From: Epiperipatus broadwayi
Lineage: Eukaryota; Onychophora; Udeonychophora; Euonychophora; Peripatidae
NCBI GenBank assembly: GCA_028023455.1
Contig: JAQFVV010012420.1
Location: 4,338,001 to 4,402,000 of the forward strand
Reading direction: 5' to 3'
Length of the DNA stretch: 64,000 nt
The translations under genes and the position numbers were made by a program. Positions 25,161 through 36,560 of the stretch are shown here, piece after piece. Numbering within the stretch: position 1 is the first letter of the stretch; every line of letters starts with the position of its first letter. Below the pieces are notes generated by a model, which was not told the DNA's origin, ran no database searches, and saw only the letters and a program-made list of their open reading frames with translations.

Positions 25161-25202
25161 TTTCCAGACTAGTTTCTGGCTTCTGGAATTCGTCAGTGAG
25201 AA
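25161..25202 (-). ncRNA. Type I hammerhead ribozyme-like motif, unit 1
   Basis: On the minus strand, 5' to 3': stem I strand TTCTCA, core CTGACGA (25196-25190), a 13-nt stem II region, GAAA (25176-25173), CTA, then GTC (25169-25167) and stem I strand TGGAAA. The cleavage site would follow the C of GTC. Core position 7 is C, which hammerheads tolerate. Stem II is poorly paired here and one stem I pair is broken, so this copy is probably weakened. Confidence 0.6.
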
Positions 25203-25605
25203 GCCTTGAATATGAGAGCACTGCACCTAGATTTTAGGATCTAATGCAAACCCTCCAGCAGCCACCTTTGTATCTTTACTTAACTACAAAACTGACTCTT
25301 AAACTAAAAACACCATAATATTTTCAATCCAAGCTCATTAGCTTATATAGTCATAGAGATCTAGTACCTATACATTTTTGGTGTCTTTGGTTTTTTAATA
25401 ACCATAGCCACCACTACCCTATTAAGCAGGATTGGTTTTAAGCCAATAAACATCACATGATCATCATTTCTCATGCTTGCTTATAGCTGTTATTAAAACA
25501 GGCAAAACTCTCTATACGTATTGCCACTCAGTGCAAGATAGAGTAATCAATGGATACCAGAAGGCTTGTACATAAAATTCCCATCTAGTGTCTACTCATT
25601 CACTA

Positions 25606-25647
25606 TTTCCAGACTAGTTTCTGGCTTGTGGCCTTCATCAGTGAGGA
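25606..25647 (-). ncRNA. Type I hammerhead ribozyme-like motif, unit 2
   Basis: On the minus strand the order is TCCTCA, CTGATGA (25641-25635), stem II with GGC/GCC pairing around ACAA-type loop bases (25634-25622), GAAA (25621-25618), CTA, GTC (25614-25612), TGGAAA. All catalytic-core bases match the hammerhead consensus. Stem I is shorter than in unit 4. Confidence 0.65.
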
Positions 25648-25970
25648 GTCTTGGATCTGAGAGCACTGCACCTACATCTTAGGATCTAATGCAAACCTCC
25701 ACCATCCACCTTTTATCTCTATTTAACTACAAACTATGAGTCTTAAACTGAAAACACCAAAATATTTTCACCTTTATCTTTACTAAACTACAAAACTATG
25801 AGTCTTAAACTGAAAACACCATAATGAGTCTGAAACTGAAAACACGATAATATTTTATGATGTTTTCAATTTAAGACTCATAGTTTTGTAGTTAAGTAAA
25901 GATAAAAGATGGCTGCTAGAAGGTTGCATTAGATCCTAAGATCTAGGTGTAGTGCTCTCAGATCCAAGGC

Positions 25971-26012
25971 TCCTCACTGATGAAGGTCATATTCCAGAAA
26001 CTAGTCTGGGAA
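25971..26012 (+). ncRNA. Type I hammerhead ribozyme-like motif, unit 3
   Basis: Plus strand: CCTCA stem I strand, CTGATGA (25977-25983), a 13-nt stem II region (25984-25996, poorly paired), GAAA (25997-26000), CTA, GTC (26004-26006), then TGGGAA. The four core boxes are intact; stem II has drifted compared with units 2 and 4. Confidence 0.6.
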
Positions 26013-26214
26013 TATTGGATGAGTAGGCACTATATGGGAATTTTATGCACAAGCCTTCTGGCATCCCTTGATTACTCTGGCTTGCACTGAGTGGCAATAT
26101 GTATAGAGAGTTTTGCCTGTTTTAATAACAGTTATAAGCAAACATAAAAAATGGTGATCATGTGATGTTTATATGGTGATCATGTGATGTTTATTGAGAT
26201 TAAAACCAATCCTG

Positions 26215-26314
26215 GTCAAGCATTGGTGGTCAAGTGGTCAGCACAGCTGCCTTACAAGCAATTGTCCTGGGTTTGCAAGTTTTCTTCCTGGCTGATGCTT
26301 TGACACATAAAAAA
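26215..26314 (+). mobile_element. tRNA-Gly-derived SINE, copy 1
   Basis: The head GTCAAGCATTGGTGG..., then an A-box-like tggtcaagtggtcagca, ctgccttacaagca (anticodon-arm-like), and a decayed B box near 26269-26281, resembles tRNA-Gly(UCC) carried into a SINE. It ends GCTTTGACACA plus an A-run. Flanking repeats aaccaatcctg (26204-26214) and aaacaatcctg (26315-26325) mark a target duplication. The other repeat units lack the insert, confirming the boundaries. Confidence 0.8.
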
Positions 26315-26554
26315 AAACAATCCTGCCTAATATGATAGCAATGTCTATGATTATTAAAGAACCAAAGCCACCAAAATGTATAGGTACTGAACTAAGTTCA
26401 GACCTATAAGACTATATAAGCTAATGAGTTTGGATTTAAAATATTATGGTGTTTTCAGTTTAAGACTCATAGTTTTGTAGCTGAAATAAAAGGTGACAGC
26501 TGGAGGGTTGCATTAGATCCTAAGATCTAGGTGCAGTGATCTCAGATCCAAGGC

Positions 26555-26596
26555 TTCTCACTGATGAAGGCCACAAGCCAGAAATTAGTCTGGGAA
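26555..26596 (+). ncRNA. Type I hammerhead ribozyme-like motif, unit 4
   Basis: Plus strand: stem I strand TTCTCA (26555-26560), CTGATGA (26561-26567), stem II GGC-cacaa-GCC with a flanking A/A (26568-26580), GAAA (26581-26584), TTA, GTC (26588-26590), stem I strand TGGGAA (26591-26596). TTCTCA and TGGGAA pair over six positions with one G-U. Stem III would be one or two pairs. In the other units GAAACTAGTC contains the self-complementary ACTAGT, which would let two RNAs form a longer shared stem III (dimeric hammerhead); here C is T. Confidence 0.7.
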
Positions 26597-26684
26597 TATT
26601 GGATGAGTAGGTATTAGATGGGGGTTTTATGCACAAGCCTTCTGGCATCCATTGATTACTCTGGCTTGCATTGAATGGCAATAC

Positions 26685-29600
26685 TGTACCGGTCAGAATT
26701 GTATGTTCATCTAACAAGAATTAGGACCTAAGCAAAAGTACTGAGAGTTCAATCATATACGAGATACACAGGTCAGGGATACTCATGAACTCTGCCCTAT
26801 TGCCCACTTCCCAAGTCTATCACATTACAAACAACATTTCTGATGATAGCAGCCTATCCTTCAATTTATTCCGGCCCAGAAAGGTTCAGCGAAGATACAA
26901 GAGACCTACGGCTTAACTAATTGATAACGTAAAGTAATGACAGATGTGCACACACAAACCAACAAAAATATCCAAAAAATAGCTTATTAAATGTAAATTT
27001 ATTAAACGTATTATTAATAATAATTGATTAATCATGTGAATCACTAGATATGGAGATTTACAATGAATTAGAAATTATATATATTGAACACTCGATTTAG
27101 GTTTCACTTATGGTCACTTGGGCATTCCATGTCAAACCGGATAACATAACGAGGTTTGATGAGTATGCACCACTATATATACATAATGATAAATTAATTA
27201 TTTGAACAGATGCGGCTTAATATGCTAATGTGATTTAACGGGTTGCTATTACTCATGCTATGATCTTCCCAAATTAAGGAAACTAACCAATGACAATAGC
27301 TTTTAGAATGAATGCTTATAAGATTTTAAATTACATAGAATATGACCAAACATAATAACAGTACGAGAGTTTTTATTCAACATATATCATGACATTTAAA
27401 TTAAGATGAATATAACATAATTTGATAACTATATGCGAGCTTTTATAACGATTATATTTTAAATAATAAATGATCTAACAAGTTTTGATTACATTTGGAT
27501 TTCATGGAAGGTACATTAATTATAGATCAATTATTTTGGAACATTATGAGATGATTCATTCATTTCTTATCTGCGAAGAAAAATAGGAAAAGCATGATCA
27601 TTTTAATATTGTCGTGCGAGTCAACATTTATAGATTTTCTCAATAGTTAATTAATGATGTATTAATAGCGGTTGAACGAAGGATGGGTAGCGCTAATAAG
27701 CGATAATATATATATTAAAGTTAATTAAATTTAAATTATAACGAGAATTTTGGGATGGCTTAGGGAAATTATATCATTACGGCTTATAGACATCTGAACC
27801 ATATGAAAGGATAGGAACGATAATGTGTGACCCGCATGATAAGGCCTGAGTGGACGAGGAGCTTCATCAATTTGAGAGCGAAGATAAATAAGCTTATCCG
27901 CACTTGTGACGGATAGCATCGGAAATTGGTTGGCAAGATACTATGGTTCCGACTCGTCGAATGTTAACCCATAGCAGCGCTTACCTAACCTAAGACAATC
28001 TGTAAGAGCTGGGGCATCCACGCTCTGTCGAGAATTGTGCTATATATATATATATATTCCATTAACGAGAGAAAGTATGACAAAGCCATTTTTGAATTAG
28101 GAACGTTATCATCGGGACACGTTACGAAAGCTGTCAGGTTTGATTTACCCTGATTTATACAACCTTAAAATAATAATTAAGTCTAACGTAATGAAATAAT
28201 GATCTAAAAGCAGTCCCAAACAGGGCATATAACTTACTTAAAGAATTTATTCAATATCTTAAGGATAAAATATTCAAAACATTAAAATTCCTTCGTTAAA
28301 CGCATATTAATCCCCCCCGAGAAATAAGTGACTTAAATTATCGTTAGATGGCGGGCGACTTATAAAATGAATCATTTAGACATAAGGATCTGAATTAAAT
28401 TTATGTAATACTCAATTTTCATCATGTTAATCAATAGCGTGGAGCAATAATAAATTATTTATTTTAAATAGCAGTGAAAAGCATAATATTCATTATTAAA
28501 ACATAGTTTAAGAATATCTCTCGATCGGGCAAATTTTATAATGTAAGCAAGCTTATGTTTACGATTAAATCTTCCGCAATGGCAGAATAGCAAAAATAAA
28601 TAGGATTGATTTGCCAGATCGAGTTATTAGCATACTAAAATTTGATATGATTTGCATAATATTAAATAAACATTGCCGCATTAAAATAAAAATACAAGGA
28701 GAGTGAGAACCTAGCATTCGAGTTTATAAAGTGAGAATTACAGTTTAAATATAAAACAAAAAGAGATCAAAAGAGAAAAGAGGTCATTGTTTAGGCAGTT
28801 AATCGGCTTAGCATTACCGATAGAGAAATAAGTAATTACATTTTTACATTAGGAAAAATTTCAGAACTAGAAATGTTTAAAAGACATACATTAGCTGGTG
28901 GGAAATAACATTATTGGAGGTGTACATTTATATTTTACAATAGAAAAGGTTATTAAGATGAAAGTTCATTTTTGCGGCAAGGAATTACCTTTCTTTCCGA
29001 TGAATTTCCAGCCGGGTGCGCACGTGTTGGTTCCATGTTTGATAAAAGAGTTAATTTAGCTACAAATTGACGAAATTAAGGTTTCAGTCCATTCTTTATT
29101 CAATAGAAAGTTCATTTTGGCAGTAATTTATGAACGATGGTTTCCGAGTATTTAGGCATCGGTTAGATTTTTGGAGAGATCCGGGGAAGCAAATCTATAT
29201 TTTACTAGCTCGTCATGTTACCGTTCAGAGGGGCGTGACTTCCCCTTAGCAATACGTTAGAAAAATGACATGTCTCTCCTTTTAGTTAGAAAATGTGGTT
29301 GTATTTATACTCGTTGTCACCGCCGATGGGTAGTTCCCGGATGTTTTAATAAACAATGATACAGCATATTTTGGACTACAAATGAGATTAAATTTGAGAG
29401 TTGGTTTTGATCTACTTTAGGCTGAAAATAGACCTGCGGAATCAACGTTAACTAACATGACGTTTAAATAAATCTATATTATAATAAAACAGACTTTTTT
29501 AGAATTTGGACGACGGTAAGTCTTTTATTTACTAATTTTACGTCACACTCTCGAACTTTCTCTCTATTAAAATATATGTATGAATAAAATATACACTATG

Positions 29601-29856
29601 CAATGCTTTAAATTATTAAAGTTTATCTGTTACACACACATATGCATGATTGTTTACCGTAATGAAAATATATAATTTTTTTTATGCATATTAATTTTAA
29701 ATGAATTTAAAGTTTACAAATACATAAACAATCATGTGCATTGGTATACCTTCACTCCCCAGTGGTCTATAATTAAATGGCTAGGTTTGAACCCATGTTT
29801 GGAGGTTTCAAACATTATTAGAAAGTGAAGCCGAATGTGTGCAACAGATTCCGCTT
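26685..29856. mobile_element. 3.17-kb ORF-less, CpG-retaining insertion (LTR-like 5' end)
   Basis: The insert splits hammerhead unit 4. The host unit reads ...gtggcaatac then gtatagagag... in other copies, and here ...atggcaatac (to 26684) continues at 29857 as caatacatatagagag, so caatac is a 6-bp target duplication. The insert begins TGTACCGGTCAGA and ends near CAGATTCCGCTT. It has no ORF of note (26520-26717 and 27731-27919 are chance frames). CpG is frequent between about 26870 and 29560, unlike the surrounding DNA. TATTTATA near 29306 and AATAAA near 29350 are LTR-like promoter and polyadenylation cues. A diverged relative starts at 51356. A giant solo LTR fits the 4-6-bp duplication and TG start, but the 3' end lacks the expected CA, so the class is open. 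Confidence 0.7.
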
Positions 29857-29910
29857 CAATACATATAGAGAGTTTTGCCTGTAGTAATAACTTATGTAAT
29901 GTATAAGAAA
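29857..29910 (+). repeat. Remnant of hammerhead unit 4 beyond the insert
   Basis: The sequence caatacatatagagagtttt, continuing gcctgtagtaataactta, matches the corresponding part of units 2 and 3. It shows that unit 4 continued here before the 3.17-kb insertion. Similarity fades around 29905. Confidence 0.8.
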
Positions 29911-30876
<966 letters not shown>

Positions 30877-30915
30877 GTGACTGCCACCATCACCATCACA
30901 CCATTACTACTGCCA

Positions 30916-31280
30916 TGGATTAATTACAAGGGTTTTACATAATTTGGATTGCTGTGGTTACATGGGCAATCCATAGATATAGGGTTACATATGTAAAAGT
31001 TGAATTATTGTTTTATATGAGACAACAAGAATTTTTTCATGCAGTGGATTAGTTACAAGGGTTTTACATGATATGGATTGTTGTGATTACATGGGAAATC
31101 TGTATTTGTAGGTTTATGTATTTACTCTTGATTTACTTAAGATTACAGGAAATTTTATATGCTGGGGATTAGTTACAAGGGTTTTACATAGCTTGGATTG
31201 CCACGGTTATCTGTAGTTGTAGGTTTACATATATAAAAGTTGTTTTATTGATTTATACAAAATTACATAAATTTTACATG
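30916..31280 (+). repeat. ~123-bp minisatellite, about three units
   Basis: Units start at about 30916, 31043 and 31166 with tggattagttacaagggttt, followed by tacat and a ttggattg block. A similar unit lies inverted at 32927-33010, so the segment 31.3-32.9 kb is bracketed by inverted copies. The units are diverged by substitutions and small indels. Confidence 0.85.
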
Positions 31281-31289
31281 CTCTAGACT

Positions 31290-32836
31290 GCTATATGTAC
31301 AGATGCAAACCATGTTTATTTTTATGTTGTTGGGTTTCCTGGGTAACATAGGTGAGGGTCTAGCAATTTACATGCTACTGTGGCAATTGTCTGTGAGGTC
31401 CATACTGACTTTGTCTCCATATTGTTTTCTTGTCAGGTTTAGGTTTTGAGTACATTTGGAGCATGAAAAACTTGGTTGTGAACAAATGGACCATTGCTGG
31501 TTTGGAGTTTGAAATTTTGTACTGGTATTAGTCAACAGACACTGATCATGGTTGAGTGTATTTATTGTTTATGGAAGTTTAGGGGTAGATTGATCTATGG
31601 AATCAGGTGATGGGCATTCAATTTTCATGAGGGTATGACTGCTTTTTACAGAATCCATGTCCTGCATCAACAGGTCAATCATATGCTTTTGATTTTTTAA
31701 ATTTCTGAGTCTTTTTTTTTTTGGGGGGGGGGCTTTCTTTTTATTTATTAGAAGTATTGGGGTGGCTTGTATAGTGACAAACATGGAGAATTTGTCTCCA
31801 TGATATGTGTTGAGGTTTTACTATGAATAGTCTGGTTATTGTCATGTGTATGATTATAAATAAGAGCTTTTGGGGCAGTATTAACCTTATTTGAGACAGT
31901 GTTGGCTTCAGTTGTTGCATTGGAAGAAGTTTTGGAAACAATATTATCTGAGCCAAGGATTGTTTGTATATCAATTAAGTTGGCACAATTATCATTATCT
32001 GCCTCATGGAGTGTCAAATCAATAGATGGTGGAGTAAGATTGAGGGTGGATGTATATACAAGATAGATAGTATGTTCATGGATAAGCTCTTGGCTATTTA
32101 TGGATGTAATCATGGAAAGATTTTCTATTGACTGTTCATGGTTGACTTGAGAATTTAGGTGATCAGCTGGTTTTCCTGACAGTGAAGTTTGGAGATTAAT
32201 ATATTGCACTGTCAATAACCTTGCTGGTAACAGAAGTAGCACTGGGATTTCAATCCTTTGATATATAGACATAGGGTAGCTTCTTGATCAAAGATTTGTA
32301 TTGGAATTATATTTGGATCGATATCATGGGAAGTTGTAATTTGAAATCATAGCTGTAACAGAAGGGTATCCTTTAAATTTATGGGGTGAAAAACCCTAAC
32401 TTTGTCAAATGGTTGCATCATACACTGGAAATCTTGAAGGATGTATTTCAAGTAAGTGTTTTGAGTATGCCTGTGATACAGTTGTTGTAATTTGGATCCA
32501 CCATAATTAAGGCAAAGTTTTCAAAGGTTTTTGTATTTGAAATTGGTCTCACTACATGGTCTGAAAGAATTTGATTATCAAATACCTGGGATTTGGATGG
32601 TAGGCAATATATGCAATGGTATCCCACAACCTATGCAAGGATATTGCATAAAATAGTAATTGTTTAGGAAATTTATATAGAAAAATGTTGATGTCTATGG
32701 CAAATAGAATTTTGGATCTAGTAGAAAATTTTTTTTTAAAAGTTACAAATATTGGGATTGAATTTGTTGAACCTTTTATTAGTTATCATAAGAGCATCTG
32801 TGTTCCAAACTGTAAAGGCAGGACATTATGCTTCTT
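31290..32836 (-). pseudogene. Unassigned protein-coding relic between inverted minisatellite units
   Basis: The minus strand contains ORFs 32272-31748 (174 aa, Ser/Thr/Asn/His-rich, no hydrophobic core) and 31784-31569 (with KKKAPPPKKKRLR, a basic patch). Just upstream, around 32270-32195, an out-of-frame stretch reads KSQCYFCYQQGY then QC across a stop, resembling a retroelement CCHC zinc knuckle with His replaced by Tyr. It could be the C-terminal part of a Gag or ORF1 protein, possibly of the element whose Gag relic lies at 33.2-34.35 kb on the same strand. This is inference only. Confidence 0.35.
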
Positions 32837-32899
32837 TTTTTTCCATGTGTCATAGCATCATGCAGGAAGCAAACCCACTAGGATCACCAATGCTTGACA
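32837..32899 (-). mobile_element. tRNA-Gly-derived SINE, internally deleted copy
   Basis: Minus strand: GTCAAGCATTGGTGATCC, then directly GTGGGTTTGCTTCCTG, then GATGCTATGACACATGG and an A-run. This is the same head and tail as the copy at 26215 with the anticodon region deleted. It is flanked by a 15-bp direct repeat, gacattatgcttctt, at 32822-32836 and 32900-32914, so the deleted form itself transposed. Confidence 0.8.
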
Positions 32900-32926
32900 G
32901 ACATTATGCTTCTTGCAATCCTGTGT

Positions 32927-33096
32927 AAATCAATAGATCAACTTTTACATATGTAAACCTACAACTACAGATTGCCCATGTAAACACAACAATCTAAGCT
33001 ATGTAAAAACTTGAAACTCTCTAAGACAAATAAAGTTTATCATTGAAACAATAATAATAAATAATAGTAATAATAATAATAATTATTATTATTAAA
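32927..33096 (-). repeat. Inverted minisatellite unit and AAT/ATT tract
   Basis: 32927-33010 is the reverse complement of the units at 30916-31280 (ttgtaggtttacatatgtaa is shared). It is followed at 33049-33096 by AAT repeats that switch to ATT, mirroring the arrangement at 30727. The whole 30.7-33.1 kb block is therefore roughly symmetric. Confidence 0.8.
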
Positions 33097-33224
33097 AAAG
33101 AAAAAATAAACTTATTTTTTCAAAAAATTATTAGTTCTTTTAATAGATTCTGGGTAATTAATGAGAGTTGGTTTTTCTTATCATTACCAAAAGGATCAAA
33201 CCTTCCCTCTCTCCAAATGTTTAT

Positions 33225-34350
33225 TTATTGGTCTAAGTGTCCTTGTTCAGAATGACTTAAACTTTTTTCTATCTGTTTTTTTTTGCATTCAGTATAGAAA
33301 TGTTTTATTAAAGCTTCTTTATGACTTTGAAAAATATTAGATGTATTAAATGATGAATCCCAATAAGCCTTAGTATTATCTTGTAAGTGGCTGCAAGCTA
33401 TAGCCAATTTACTTTCTTCGGACATTAGGTTAAGATTCAAGTATTGTAAACTAGTGAGGTATTGTACAGGTTGTTCACTAGCCAAGCTTGAAATCAATTT
33501 TAAAAATTGATTCATACTATGATGAGCTTCATTATACATCCCAATATTAGACTTTGAAGATTCATCCCTCACTGATTTTATTACACCCATCTCTTCTGAT
33601 TTTCTTCTACATATTTCACTGTGCTGACATTTTTTTGTAAATCTTCCTGTACAGCTTTAATTTTGTCTAGCCAGTATATCACACTTATCTTAAAATCTTT
33701 ATTTTCTATGCAATAGTATTTCATTATTTAACTTCTTAATACTTTTTTCCTTTAACATCATTTTTAAAGCTTTAACTATTATTGTTAGTTCATTTATACT
33801 TCATCTAATCTCTACCATATTTTTGCTGTTTTCCTTATTACACTTTCCTACTAAATTCCATTTCCCATCTTTATTTCTTATGTAACTTGTTTTCTTTCAG
33901 CACATTCAAATCCTTTTTTCATTCTTTGCATATATTTTCTATCATACCTTAATTTTTAACTTTTATTTTCTTTCTCACTTCATTTAAATTCATAATTATT
34001 ATCTGCTGCACATTTCTATTGGCTTTTGTAATTTTAAATTCATTTTCTTTTGACATTCATATATGTCTCGGAATTTTAAATTTATTTAAGTTAGACAGCA
34101 TTTTTATATTTACTGTCATTAGTGTAATTTCTATAAGTTTATCTATTATGCTTTCAGGCCCCATTTTCATCAGTTGTTCTGCCTTTTGCAGTGCTAGTTT
34201 CTTCATTTTTAAATCTTGGTTCATTTTCTTCAATTATGATTGCATTATACTTAAATTATGTGGAACATTATTTTATTTGATCCTATTGTCTACCCTTATT
34301 TGATTCTACTATTCAATCATAAGAAATTAGTATTCCAGTTTATGCTCTTA
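33225..34350 (-). pseudogene. Retrotransposon Gag relic, second copy
   Basis: ORF 33590-33225 (121 aa) contains MNQFLKLISSLASEQPVQYL (residues 26-45), then LNLNLMSEESKLAIACSHLQ, a Trp in KAYWDSSF, and HKEALIKHFYTECKKK: a Gag capsid-like helical domain. Upstream on the minus strand (about 34350-33600) the frames are Lys/Glu/Asn-rich and coiled-coil-like (e.g. YWLDKIKAVQEDLQKNVSTV), broken by stops. It is a diverged relative of the relic at 7.1-8.2 kb. No LTR copies were recognised around it, and no protease or polymerase follows. Confidence 0.65.
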
Positions 34351-34359
34351 TTATACAGC

Positions 34360-36560
34360 ATTCCCTACTTATAATTTAAAGTGTCTATCCTCATCACCTG
34401 TCCTATCTCTACTTCTTACTATCTTAATATCTAATATTTTTTCACTCAATTTACTAATGCTTTAAATTTATTTATGCTTATCATAAATTTTTTAGGTGCA
34501 CATGTCACAACACCATACAGGATCATCAATATGTAAATTAGTGTATACATAAAATAAAATATCAGTAGTCAAGTGCATTTTTGATACAATATACCATATT
34601 CATGGCATCAACTATTAGAAAATTAACTTACAATAGATATCCAACATTCTGTAGCATATTTAATTACATGCCACTAAACTGGATTTAATATATTATCATA
34701 AATAGTAATGTATCAAGACAAAAAAAATTATCATTACCATTTGGTTCTATACATATAATTTTAAAATTTCCCAGCAAAATTTATGACTAGACTTTTCTCA
34801 CAATAAAAGAAAAAAAAATATGTTGAGGATTTTGTTCTGAAGATTTATATTAACAAAAGATGATTATATTAGCTTTTATCACTCCATAACAAATGGTGAA
34901 CAATTAGAACCCCCATATAATTTGAACTCTATCAACCTGATTTATTTTATCATTTGCATTATTTATCAATTTATTTAAAGATATGTGACTTAAAACTTAT
35001 ATTAAAATCCTGTTGAAACAATTTTTTTTAAAATTTTAAATATAATTTGGAAATATAAGATAAAGAAATCTGTAAATTTATTACAAAACCCTTCAAATAA
35101 CAAGCTGTCACTCTAACCTAATTCGGTTTAATATTTAATATAATTTTTAATATTCTGTTTTCTATCTACATCAAATGTATTTAATTGCAAATTACTGCAT
35201 AAAAATATTTAAATCCTGAAAGCTTCTACTTTTAAAAAATGTATGATAAATGGTATATACATATTGTTATATTCAAAGGTTGTGTAATTATTTTTATATT
35301 CAATTGGAAATTAAAAGCCTGAATTATCATTCAATCTTGTAAACAAATTTTCTTGGTAAAGTTTTATAATTATATATAATAAACATTCCATCAATATGCC
35401 TTTTATACATAACATTACAATTTCTCTCTACCACAATTGAACTATAAATCCCATCATATACAGACAAATTCATTGACCAATTCTTCATTCTATAGTCGTT
35501 TGAATATCCTGCCATAATATACTAACCTCTTTATTCTAATATAAACATTATTAATTTTGAATTATGCATATTTACACTGTATCTCAATAATAACTACAGA
35601 TTCATATAATTCACATGAATAAAAACAGGCAAATAATTTTCTTTTTTTTTTTCTCACATATTTTAGCTGTATTCAATATTTTTACAAAATCAAATGCAGA
35701 CTTCCAAAATTAATTTGACAAAATTCTATAAAAGTTGTAATCATTTAGTTATTGAGAAACTATTATAATAACAATGTGCATAATCAATCATCAATCTAAG
35801 AACTTATCTTTGTGCAATTTAAACATTGTAAATAAATATAATTTTGCAGCCAAAATGTTAAAGATATTCAAATATTTGTCTCTTATATTTATCTTCCATT
35901 ACCTGTGAATAATAATAATTATTATTTTTTAAACAATTTAGTTTATCAGTATGGTGTTCAATTTTAGCATCATATATAAAGTTATCAATCATTATCAGTC
36001 AAAATAAGTAAAATTGTTAAAACATAACATTAATATGAAAGTCATGAATTGATTTATCTACCTACCATAATAATCCAAAATTATTATCCCATTTCAATTA
36101 CAAAAGTTGTTTACCTACCTTTTTTTTCCTCCAAAAATTTACATACCATCTCAATGAGGATTTTTCTAATTATCTCTTACAAATTTTAATCCAAATATTA
36201 ACAATAACTTAAATTTCAAGTATCATATTATCTTCTTACCTTGCTAATTCTATTGCAATATATTTACAAATGAATAATTACATGTAAATTAAGTTTTAGG
36301 TTTTCTGCATTAAGATAGATTAAAGTGTCTAGGCAATAGGGCATTTTGACAAGTGATAACAGTTTCACATTATTACTATAATTTATTCTTATCCCCCCTT
36401 GCCTTATTAAATGGTTTAATATAATGTTAAATGTTTATGAATTAATTATCATATGAATAAAGTAAAGTAATATCCCTATCATTGATTAAATAAGACTGCA
36501 ATGCTCTCAACTTGATAACTAAGCCCTCAGCTACACACACATATATATATATATGTACAT
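34360..36560. other. AT-rich stretch
   Basis: Mostly featureless. A 35-bp segment at about 34494-34530 (gcacatgtcacaacaccata ... aggatcatcaatatg) may be a further shrunken copy of the tRNA-Gly SINE, compared with 32843-32893. A TA-dinucleotide tract precedes the DNA transposon at 36541. One ORF (35327-35515) is listed separately. Confidence 0.5.
35327..35515 (-). CDS. Possible small protein or exon, unrecognised
   Basis: A 62-aa frame begins MAGYSNDYRMKNWSMNLSVY, continues with IVVERNCNV and RHIDGMFIIYNYK, and ends ...PRKFVYKIE. Unlike the other ORFs here it has a mixed, protein-like composition with Gly, Arg, Asp, Trp and Cys and no low-complexity runs. The ATG is followed by G (ATGGC). I recognise no family or motif, and there is no signal peptide or membrane segment. 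It could be an exon, a decayed retroelement piece, or chance. Confidence 0.25.
   Translation of the reverse strand: MAGYSNDYRMKNWSMNLSVYDGIYSSIVVERNCNVMYKRHIDGMFIIYNYKTLPRKFVYKIE

Larger units (their letters stand above)
24995..26684. repeat. Head-to-head array of four ~445-nt hammerhead-bearing units
   Basis: Unit 1 (about 24995-25440) and unit 2 (about 25440-25855) are in minus orientation. Unit 3 (about 25858-26210) and unit 4 (about 26210-26684, resuming at 29857) are in plus orientation, with a palindrome centre near 25855. Within each half the units are tandem: the hammerhead cleavage triplets of units 1 and 2 are 445 bp apart. Those of units 3 and 4 are 584 bp apart, including a ~110-bp SINE insertion. 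Each unit carries a hammerhead-like core. No ORF is shared. This fits a retrozyme, i.e. a non-coding retrotransposon whose circular RNA is made by hammerhead self-cleavage, or alternatively tandem PLE pLTRs, which also carry hammerheads. Short duplications crowd the centre (25730-25860). Confidence 0.75.

Noticed and set aside
34019-34303. 94-aa hydrophobic plus-strand ORF
   Set aside because: It is antisense to the coiled-coil region of the minus-strand Gag relic.
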